From Actinomycetota bacterium (GTDB lineage Bacteria > Actinomycetota > Humimicrobiia > Humimicrobiales > Humimicrobiaceae), in the NCBI GenBank assembly GCA_014360385.1, contig JACIXO010000083.1, positions 1-6,144 on the forward strand: 6,144 bases of DNA. Reading direction: 5' to 3'. This document shows, piece by piece, positions 1 to 5,591 of this stretch (within the stretch, counting starts at the first letter, position 1; each line of letters starts with the position of its first letter). The notes under the pieces are model-generated. The model was not told where the DNA came from. It saw nothing but the letters and a program-made list of their open reading frames with translations, and ran no database searches. Both the position numbers and the translations under genes were made by a program.

Positions 1-1
1 T

Positions 2-43
2 AACTCAATTTTTAATTATAACTTATTTACTCAAGGCAGTTGA
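2..43 (+). CDS. Possible 3' end of an upstream gene (partial)
   Basis: The frame starting at base 2 is open from the left edge and reads NSIFNYNLFTQGS before a TGA at 41-43. That stop overlaps the TTG start of the next gene (TTGA at 40-43), the arrangement seen in translationally coupled gene pairs. Thirteen codons are too few to identify a product, and an open frame this short can occur by chance, so the call rests only on the start/stop overlap. The other two frames are less convincing: one has a stop at base 1 and another at 19-21, and the third runs about 70 codons deep into the acyltransferase gene as a shadow. Confidence 0.22.
   Translation, partial: NSIFNYNLFTQGS
33..36 (+). promoter_or_regulatory. 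Weak, close ribosome-binding site for the acyltransferase
   Basis: AAGG lies only 3 nt before the TTG at 40. It is short and unusually close, but TTG 40 is the only usable start after the in-frame stop at 19-21 that keeps the conserved N-terminal membrane segment. The weak site fits initiation by ribosomes finishing an upstream gene at the overlapping TGA (41-43). Confidence 0.4.
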
Positions 44-933
44 AAAGATTTTTTTCACTAATTTACAACTTATCTGGCTGGCTAATATACAAGATTGCTA
101 CCCTTGCTGCAATCCTTACCCCCTACCCTTTATCCTACTTTATTTCAGTCACAATAGCGAGATTATGGTTCATGACTGGCTGGAATGTAAACATTATAAA
201 AAACAATATATCTAGAGCTCTAGATCTTGATATAAAGAGTAAAAAGGTTCACATAATTGCAAAAAAAATTTATTATAACTGGGCAAAGAATATTTGCGAT
301 TTTCTGAAGCATCCCATAATTTCAAAGGATAAACTAAAAGAACGAATAGAGCTTGTCGGTCTTGAAAATCTTGACAAAGCTTTACAAAAAGGAAAGGGTG
401 TTGTTATATTCACTGCCCATATTGGAAACTTTGAGTGGGGAGCCTGCCGAATTGCAGTAGAGGGCTACAAAATATGGGGTGTAAGTCTTGTCAGAGAAAA
501 TAAACTTCTGAATAAATTTTTTGAATCATACAGATTATCCAAGGGATTAAAAACCCTCTACATTAACAAGATGCTTAACGTTTTCAAAATACTTAAGGAT
601 AATGGGATAGTAGCTATTCCAACTGATTGGGATCCAACCAACAAAGCCAGGGTTTACAACTTTTTCGGGAAAAATGCTATTATCCCTGATGGCTCTGTCA
701 AAATTGCAATGAAGTCAGGAGCCCCACTTGTGCCAAGCTTCATATTCAGGAAAGGAAAATACAATCACCTCCAGGTTATTGAAGAGCCAGTCGAACTTAT
801 TCATGACGAAAGCCTGGACAGTGAGACACTATTAAATAAAAATATGGAAAAAATGATAGAAGTTCTCGAGAAATATATAAAGGAAAATATTGAGGAGTGG
901 GAGCTTTTCCATGACATATGGGTCGATTCCTAA
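40..933 (+). CDS. LpxL/HtrB-family lysophospholipid acyltransferase
   Basis: A 297-residue membrane-associated acyltransferase of the lipid A biosynthesis (LpxL/HtrB/PatA-like) family, which moves an acyl chain from acyl-ACP or acyl-CoA onto a glycolipid at the inner face of the membrane. The catalytic H-X4-E motif is HIGNFE (H127, E132). R152 follows in VRENKLL, then D196 in TDWDP, then a FFG...PDGS...A...GAPLVPSF block at about 208-234 that forms the acceptor/donor site in the family. The C-terminal EEWELFHDIW (285-294) matches the family's W...H..W ending. Residues 8-45 are hydrophobic and should anchor the protein. Length is typical. The start is TTG at 40, since the next Met is residue 45. 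The third block has DW where the family usually has DQ. The substrate is not shown: lipid A in a diderm, or another glycolipid in a monoderm. The gene overlaps the downstream ATPase start by 23 nt. Confidence 0.85.
   Translation: MKRFFSLIYNLSGWLIYKIATLAAILTPYPLSYFISVTIARLWFMTGWNVNIIKNNISRALDLDIKSKKVHIIAKKIYYNWAKNICDFLKHPIISKDKLKERIELVGLENLDKALQKGKGVVIFTAHIGNFEWGACRIAVEGYKIWGVSLVRENKLLNKFFESYRLSKGLKTLYINKMLNVFKILKDNGIVAIPTDWDPTNKARVYNFFGKNAIIPDGSVKIAMKSGAPLVPSFIFRKGKYNHLQVIEEPVELIHDESLDSETLLNKNMEKMIEVLEKYIKENIEEWELFHDIWVDS
899..903 (+). promoter_or_regulatory. Ribosome-binding site deciding the ATPase start
   Basis: GGGAG lies 7 nt before ATG 911, inside the end of the acyltransferase gene. 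The alternative TTG at 890, seven codons upstream in the same frame, has no comparable purine-rich site at the right distance. This favours ATG 911 and makes the ATPase initiate within the last codons of the preceding gene. Confidence 0.65.
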
Positions 934-3901
934 AAATACAACTACTCAAAACAACTATTTCTGGCACACAAAAACTGTTGATGAAGTAATAGACCTTCTA
1001 AACACAGATACAAAAACAGGTATTACTGAAGAGGAAGCACGAAGAAGGCTTGAAAAGTTTGGATACAATGAGCTTGAAGAGAAAAGGGGGCGCTCGCCTT
1101 TAAAAATATTTATCTCACAATTTAACGACTTCATGATATGGATCTTAATTGCAGCCGCTTTTGTTTCAGGCTTCCTTATAAGAGAAGTCCTGGATGCAAT
1201 AGTCATATTAGTAATACTTGTTATAAATGCAACACTTGGCTTTATCCAGGAATTTAGAGCAGAAAAAGCGCTTCAGGCATTAAAGGAGCTCTCTGCTCCA
1301 ACTGCAAAGGTAATACGAGAAGGAGTTGAGAAGAACATAAATTCAAAACTCCTGGTTCCCGGGGACATCATAAAGCTCTCAGTAGGAGACCTTGTTCCAG
1401 CTGACTGTAGAATTATTGAGGAAACAAATCTTTTATCAGACGAGTCTCTAATTACAGGCGAATCCCTACCAGTAGAGAAGACCACAAGCCAGCTTGAGGA
1501 TCAAAGTCTTCCAATAGGAGATAGAAAAAATATGCTTTTCAGCGGAACAACAATAGTAAAAGGGAGATGCAAAGCAGTAATAGTAGAAACCGGAAATAAA
1601 ACTGAAATTGGTAAAATAGCAAGCCTTGTACAGGAAAAAGAAGAGCTTACCCCTCTTCAGAAGGAGCTTAAAGTAGTTGGTAAGAAAATTGGTTTTATAT
1701 GTCTTGCTGTAAGTGCCATCGTATTTCTTTCAGGGATACTTAAAGGGAATGAGATAGCAAATATGCTACTTGTTGCTGTGGCTCTTGCAGTAGCTTCTAT
1801 ACCTGAGGGTCTTCCTGCTATCGTTACAGTATCTCTTGCTCTTGGTGTTCAGAGAATGGCTAAAAACAATGCCATTGTCAGAAGACTTAGCTCTGTGGAG
1901 ACACTGGGCGCTGTCACTGTTATATGCACAGATAAGACAGGGACTCTTACAGAAAACAGAATGAAAGTAAGAAAGATATTCACAGGTCTGGAAGAATTCG
2001 ACTTATACGAAAAAATACTGAAGTACAAAAGTAGAGATATTGTCAAAACTGAAGAAGATAACAAAAACAATCAAAGTCAAAATAACGACTTTCACGAAGT
2101 AGAACAGGGAAAGTTTTTAAATACTTTTGAGAATAACTTAGCCCTAAAACTTCTTGTTGAAAACGCAGTACTTTGTAATGATGCTTACTACCAGGATAAA
2201 ACAAAAAGAACGTTTGCTGGTGACCCTACTGAAGTTGCTCTACTGGAAATGGGGGAGACCTTCTCACTCAATAAAAGTTCTCTTGAATCTAAAAAGCCAA
2301 GGTTAATGGAGGAGCCTTTTGACTCGATTCGAAAAATGATGAGTACCATTCACGAAATCTCTGAAGATAACTTTTTCCCTGAAATCTGGAATCACACACA
2401 GGAAAGCCACTTCTGTAAGAGTTCTGCACAAGTACAAGGTAACCAGAAAAATTCAGACATGCCCGGTAAGCCAAAATATATTCTTTTTTCTAAGGGAGCT
2501 CCTGAAGTTATTTTGGAAAAATGCTCTAAGATAATAAAAAATAACAAAATCGAAGACCTTACTCTCAGCGATAAAAAAGAAATCCAAAAAATTAACTCCC
2601 AGCTTGCAGAAAAAGCTATGCGCAACCTTGCATTTGCGTTCAAGTACCTCGATATTCCCCCACCAAAAAATGAAGTGAAAAGTATTGAAAAAGATCTCAT
2701 ATATTGTGGCGTAGTAGGAATGATAGACCCGCCAAGACCTGAAGTTTATGATGCAGTTGAAAAGTGCAAGAAAGCAAATATAAAGGTAGTCATGGTGACA
2801 GGCGACCATAAGCTTACAGCAAAAGCTATTGGCGAAGAGATTGGAATAGTGAGTGACAATGACATAGTAATAGATGGAGAAGAATTTAATAAGCTGTCAA
2901 AGGAAGAACGTGAAGAGATGATTGAAAATATAAAAATATTTGCAAGAGTTTCACCATCAACTAAAGTAGAGATAGTTGATGAACTTAGAAAAAAACATCA
3001 CTTAATAGCAATGACTGGAGATGGGGTAAATGATGCTCCATCTCTCAAGAAGGCTGATATTGGAATAGCTATGGGCATTACAGGGACAGATGTAAGCAAA
3101 GAATCAAGTGATATGATATTAACTGATGATAATTTCGCTACCATAGTAAAAGCAGTAAAAGAAGGAAGGGTTATATACGATAATCTAAGAAAATTTATTC
3201 TATTTTTACTTTCATGTAATATTTCAGAAGTTCTTCTTATGTTTATTGCTATCGTTTTTGGTGACTACATATTTTACCTGATTACTGGAAATGGTGGATA
3301 TTTATATGTGCCTCTTCTACCAGTACAAATCTTGTGGATGAACTTAATAACCGATGGTCTTCCAGCAATGGCCCTTGGAGTAGACCCTCCAGAAAAAGAT
3401 GTGATGGAAAGAAAAGCTACCAAAGAAAGAGAACCAATTTTAAGTAAAAGAAGACTTACAATAGTTACGTGGCAAGGCTTAATCCTGACACTTGGTGCGC
3501 TATTTGCTTACTTTGCAGGGCCTTTCATCTTTTATGGAAACCAGGTGACACAGGGCACCACCAATAATGTGAGAGTATTCCAAACTATTGTATTTACAAC
3601 TCTTGTCTTTGCCCAGTTACTCCACACCTATAATTACAGGTTTGAGAAAAAAGGAATGTTTAGTAAACATATCCTGGAAAATATGTTTCTTAACTTAGCA
3701 GTCATGGCTTCTGCTCTTCTGCAAATAGCCATTATATATGTGCCTTTTCTACAGAATGTATTCAACACAGCACCTTTAAATATTGAACACTGGACAATTA
3801 TACTGGGAAGCTCTATTGTTTCTGTTTTCTTAATAAACTTTATAAACGAAATCACTTACAAAAGAAAAAGTATAGTTGTAAATGAGAAGACAAGTGAGTA
3901 A
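911..3901 (+). CDS. P-type IIA cation-transporting ATPase (probable Ca2+ pump)
   Basis: A 996-residue integral membrane pump that exports a cation, most likely Ca2+, using ATP. Domains in order: cation-ATPase N-terminal domain (18-75); M1-M2 (about 72-110); actuator domain with TGES at 182-185; M3-M4 (about 258-312) with PEGLP at 298-302; phosphorylation site DKTGTLT (D341); nucleotide domain with KGAPE (528-532); TGDGVNDAP hinge (702-710); and six C-terminal membrane segments. Counterparts of SERCA Ca2+ ligands are present: E299 (M4), N770 and E773 (M5), and N811, T814, D815 (M6). The M8 Glu is replaced by Q902, as in plasma-membrane pumps. N...T.D in M6 argues against a Na+/K+-ATPase, although Na+ transport by a bacterial IIA pump cannot be excluded. 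It is longer than most bacterial relatives because of two polar inserts in the nucleotide domain (about 370-400 and 486-520) and a long M5-M6 loop. An alternative start is TTG 890. Confidence 0.92.
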   Translation: MTYGSIPKNTTTQNNYFWHTKTVDEVIDLLNTDTKTGITEEEARRRLEKFGYNELEEKRGRSPLKIFISQFNDFMIWILIAAAFVSGFLIREVLDAIVILVILVINATLGFIQEFRAEKALQALKELSAPTAKVIREGVEKNINSKLLVPGDIIKLSVGDLVPADCRIIEETNLLSDESLITGESLPVEKTTSQLEDQSLPIGDRKNMLFSGTTIVKGRCKAVIVETGNKTEIGKIASLVQEKEELTPLQKELKVVGKKIGFICLAVSAIVFLSGILKGNEIANMLLVAVALAVASIPEGLPAIVTVSLALGVQRMAKNNAIVRRLSSVETLGAVTVICTDKTGTLTENRMKVRKIFTGLEEFDLYEKILKYKSRDIVKTEEDNKNNQSQNNDFHEVEQGKFLNTFENNLALKLLVENAVLCNDAYYQDKTKRTFAGDPTEVALLEMGETFSLNKSSLESKKPRLMEEPFDSIRKMMSTIHEISEDNFFPEIWNHTQESHFCKSSAQVQGNQKNSDMPGKPKYILFSKGAPEVILEKCSKIIKNNKIEDLTLSDKKEIQKINSQLAEKAMRNLAFAFKYLDIPPPKNEVKSIEKDLIYCGVVGMIDPPRPEVYDAVEKCKKANIKVVMVTGDHKLTAKAIGEEIGIVSDNDIVIDGEEFNKLSKEEREEMIENIKIFARVSPSTKVEIVDELRKKHHLIAMTGDGVNDAPSLKKADIGIAMGITGTDVSKESSDMILTDDNFATIVKAVKEGRVIYDNLRKFILFLLSCNISEVLLMFIAIVFGDYIFYLITGNGGYLYVPLLPVQILWMNLITDGLPAMALGVDPPEKDVMERKATKEREPILSKRRLTIVTWQGLILTLGALFAYFAGPFIFYGNQVTQGTTNNVRVFQTIVFTTLVFAQLLHTYNYRFEKKGMFSKHILENMFLNLAVMASALLQIAIIYVPFLQNVFNTAPLNIEHWTIILGSSIVSVFLINFINEITYKRKSIVVNEKTSE

Positions 3902-3947
3902 GTTGGGTTTTCCTTTTTAAAAATCTGGATATAGAAGAGGTATAAAA

Positions 3948-4541
3948 ATGAACTTTTGTAGTAAAACAAAAAATGAAAAGATAGAAAATGAGAAAGATAA
4001 ACTTCTTTCTTTGATTAAGAAAAATGCATTAAGATTTGGAGATTTCGTTCTGGCATCAGGTGCCCGAAGTAATTATTACATTGATGCCAGAATGATCACA
4101 CTTGATGCAGAAGGGTCATATCTTGTAGCAAAATTAATTTTAAAAATGTTAGAAAATGTTGAAGTAGACTCAATTGGCGGGCTCAGCATTGGAGCCGACC
4201 CGATAGTTAGTGCAGTCTCAACTTTGAGTTTTATTGAAGGAAAACCACTGCGCGGTTTTATCGTTAGAAAGGAGCCCAAAAAACATGGAACACAAAAGTG
4301 GATTGAGGGACCACTCAGAAATGGAGACAAAGTAGCAATTGTTGATGATGTTGTAACTACTGGCGGCTCTATACTTAAGGCGATAGAAAAAGTCAAAGAA
4401 TATGATTGCAAAATTGTAAAAATAATCTCAATTGTGGACAGAAATAGTGGGTTAGAAAATAAGCTTAAAGACCAGGGATATACTTATGAGCCAATATTTT
4501 GCTTAAAAGATCTTGGAATAGATAATAAAGTTCATAAATAG
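3948..4541 (+). CDS. pyrE: Orotate phosphoribosyltransferase
   Basis: A 197-residue cytoplasmic enzyme that joins orotate to PRPP to give orotidine 5'-monophosphate, the fifth step of de novo UMP synthesis. The PRPP-binding loop is IVDDVVTTGGS (131-141). The catalytic flexible loop is RKEPKKHG (107-114), in which R107, K108, K111 and H113 line up with the E. coli PyrE residues R99, K100, K103 and H105. SGARSNYYIDAR (37-48) fits the substrate-binding segment, and R165 in VDRNSG matches the orotate-side Arg. A charged N-terminal extension of about 15 residues precedes the usual fold. The start is well supported by GAAGAGG ending at 3940, 7 nt before the ATG. It lies 46 nt after the ATPase with no clear terminator between them, so co-transcription is likely. 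No other pyrimidine gene is visible, so pyrE sits apart from any pyr cluster, at least within this window. Confidence 0.93.
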   Translation: MNFCSKTKNEKIENEKDKLLSLIKKNALRFGDFVLASGARSNYYIDARMITLDAEGSYLVAKLILKMLENVEVDSIGGLSIGADPIVSAVSTLSFIEGKPLRGFIVRKEPKKHGTQKWIEGPLRNGDKVAIVDDVVTTGGSILKAIEKVKEYDCKIVKIISIVDRNSGLENKLKDQGYTYEPIFCLKDLGIDNKVHK

Positions 4542-4550
4542 ATGTAGACC

Positions 4551-4577
4551 ATAAAGATAATAAAGGTAATAAAGATG
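4551..4577 (+). repeat. Three-unit 9-nt tandem repeat after pyrE
   Basis: Three adjacent units read ATAAAGATA, ATAAAGGTA and ATAAAGATG, beginning 9 nt after the pyrE stop. A related GATAATAAAG also occurs inside the end of pyrE at 4521-4530. There is no GC-rich hairpin with a T-run here, so it is not a standard terminator. It may be slippage-prone AT-rich DNA; no function is shown. Confidence 0.6.
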
Positions 4578-4632
4578 ATATAAAATTATAAACATCGATA
4601 AAATACCTTAACATAAAAATCTATTTTTTATT

Positions 4633-4681
4633 AAGTTTCTCATATTTATATCCTTAATATCGTGAGAGAAAAGTTTCTTAT
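4633..4681 (+). repeat. Pair of 11-nt direct repeats in the macrodomain gene leader
   Basis: AAGTTTCTCAT (4633-4643) recurs as AAGTTTCTTAT (4671-4681), a 10 of 11 match with starts 38 nt apart, immediately before the Shine-Dalgarno at 4687. The segment between also has partial dyad symmetry: TTTCTC at 4636-4641 against GAGAAA at 4666-4671, and ATATT at 4642-4646 against AATAT at 4656-4660. These could be operator sites or a leader hairpin for the macrodomain gene. I found no convincing -35/-10 pair, so the promoter cannot be fixed. Confidence 0.4.
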
Positions 4682-4701
4682 GAGTTAGGAGGTGTTGAAA
4701 A

Positions 4702-5268
4702 ATGTATACAAATAATAAAGAGGATTCTCTAAACTTTGCAAAATATAAAGTTGGAAACTCCTTTCTTGAGCTTGTTGAAGGAGACATCACAATGCAGGAT
4801 ACTGATGCAATTGTAAATGCAGCAAATAAAAGACTTGCACCTGGTGGTGGAGTTGCTGGCGCAATTCACAGAGCTGCAGGACCAAAGTTATGGGAGGAGT
4901 GTAAAACTCTGGGTGGCTGTGAAACAGGAGAGGCAAAAATAACAAAGGGATACAATCTTAAAGCAAAATACGTTATTCATACAGTAGGTCCTGTTTATAG
5001 TGGAAGTCCAGAGGATCCTGTAAATCTTGAAAAATGTTACAAAAATAGTCTTGAACTGGCTTCTAAAAATAATATAAAAACAATAGCTTTCCCATCAATT
5101 AGTACTGGAGCTTTTGGATATCCTATAAAAGAAGCTTCAGAGATAGCTATAAAGGCAATAGCTAGTTATCTAAAAGATCATCCAGAAATTGAGGTTGTTA
5201 GAATGGTTTTGTATGGAAGAAGTGACTGGGAAGTTTATAAAGAGACAGCTGATAGTATACTTTCCTGA
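4702..5268 (+). CDS. MacroD-like macrodomain protein (ADP-ribose binding or hydrolysis)
   Basis: A 188-residue, single-domain cytoplasmic protein. Macrodomains bind ADP-ribose, and MacroD/YmdB members remove it from O-acetyl-ADP-ribose or from ADP-ribosylated Asp/Glu. GDI (27-29) contacts the adenine side. IVNAAN (37-42) and GGGVAGAIHRAAGP (48-61) form the catalytic loop. GEAKIT and YVIHTVGPVYSG (about 76-101) are core strands. FPSISTGAFGYP (130-141) is the diphosphate-binding loop. N42 matches E. coli YmdB N25, but the residue aligned with the catalytic D35 is A52, so full MacroD-type hydrolysis is uncertain; AF1521-like macrodomains carry a similar GGGVA. A polar N-terminal extension of about 18 residues precedes the domain. 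The start is firm: AGGAGGTG at 4687-4694 lies 7 nt from the ATG. It is separated from pyrE by 160 nt, probably as its own transcript. Confidence 0.9.
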   Translation: MYTNNKEDSLNFAKYKVGNSFLELVEGDITMQDTDAIVNAANKRLAPGGGVAGAIHRAAGPKLWEECKTLGGCETGEAKITKGYNLKAKYVIHTVGPVYSGSPEDPVNLEKCYKNSLELASKNNIKTIAFPSISTGAFGYPIKEASEIAIKAIASYLKDHPEIEVVRMVLYGRSDWEVYKETADSILS

Positions 5269-5280
5269 TAAATCCAATTA

Positions 5281-5583
5281 TGTTTTTTTATTTGATAGCT
5301 ATATCGCTAATCTGAAACAATCATTACACAGATATTAAACTACGGCGGTACCGAAAAAATTAAACAACTTTATTCTGTCTACCCAAAGGAGAATATTGCA
5401 AAAGTAATGTCAAATCCAAGAAGTAATATCTTATCACCAAAAGTACTTAATTTTTGGGAAGCTGTCCTCATAATAAAAATCCCAAAAGAGAAAAAAGCAA
5501 TACCCAGAATTAATCCTTTTTAAAACCCATTCCTAGAATCTTAACTAAAAAATATCTAAAAAACAAAAGAAGTAAACTAATTT
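5281..5583 (+). pseudogene. Decayed small gene, possibly DUF6922-like
   Basis: The 323-nt gap between the convergent neighbours holds no intact gene, but the plus strand has coding-like text broken across frames. One frame gives LFDSYIANL (5288-5314). A second frame is open for 70 codons (5311 to stop 5521-5523), with ILNYGGTEKIKQLYSVYPKE and later LSPKVLNFWEAVLIIKIPKE. A third frame after that stop gives LTKKYLKNKRSKLI, ending at about 5583. From memory, this order (an LFWD-like start, then a RILxYG segment, then LSxKTxNFWA...IPKEE, then a basic tail) resembles small DUF6922-type proteins often found beside AbiEii-family nucleotidyltransferases. No start codon or ribosome-binding site precedes the long frame, and the first Met within it (5407) would lose half of it. 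I therefore read it as a frameshifted relic. The family assignment is a recollection and unverified; no nucleotidyltransferase is present in the window. Confidence 0.42.
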
Positions 5584-5587
5584 AACT
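5555..5587 (-). terminator. Weak possible terminator after nrdJ
   Basis: Read leftward after the nrdJ stop, AGT-t-AAA (5587-5581) can pair with TTTACT (5576-5571) around a 4-nt loop, and it is followed by a T-rich tract (TCTTTTGTTTTTT). The stem is short, AT-rich and has a bulged base, so its stability is doubtful. I saw no better terminator for either convergent gene. Confidence 0.2.
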
Positions 5588-5591
5588 GCTT

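Noticed and set aside
2392..2809. Minus-strand open frames of 102 and 118 codons inside the ATPase gene.
   Set aside because: They lie opposite a fully conserved P-type ATPase frame, show no recognisable domain, and overlap each other in different frames.
3914..3923. TTTTTAAAAA palindrome between the ATPase and pyrE genes.
   Set aside because: An A/T palindrome without a loop or GC stem; it cannot form a useful terminator and is expected at this base composition.
4607..4635. AT-only hairpin CTTAACATAAAAA / TTTTTTATTAAG, considered as a pyrE terminator.
   Set aside because: There is no G/C in the stem beyond its outermost pair, it needs a 2-nt bulge, and no T-run follows. It is likely a by-product of base composition.
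4608..4660. Possible promoter for the macrodomain gene (TTAACA at 4608, or TTAAGT at 4631 with TAATAT at 4655).
   Set aside because: The first has no -10 at the right distance and the second matches consensus poorly (3 of 6 and 4 of 6). In such AT-rich DNA this is not evidence.
5452..5487. Perfect 8-bp inverted repeat TTTTGGGA / TCCCAAAA with a 20-nt loop, considered as a terminator for the convergent genes.
   Set aside because: The loop is long, no T-run follows on either strand, and both arms fall inside the coding-like relic (NFW... and IPKE codons), which explains them.
5407..5523. A short functional protein starting at the ATG at 5407 in the gap region.
   Set aside because: It has no good Shine-Dalgarno at the right distance, and this start would cut through the coding-like block, which extends well upstream without a start codon. 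A relic fits better.
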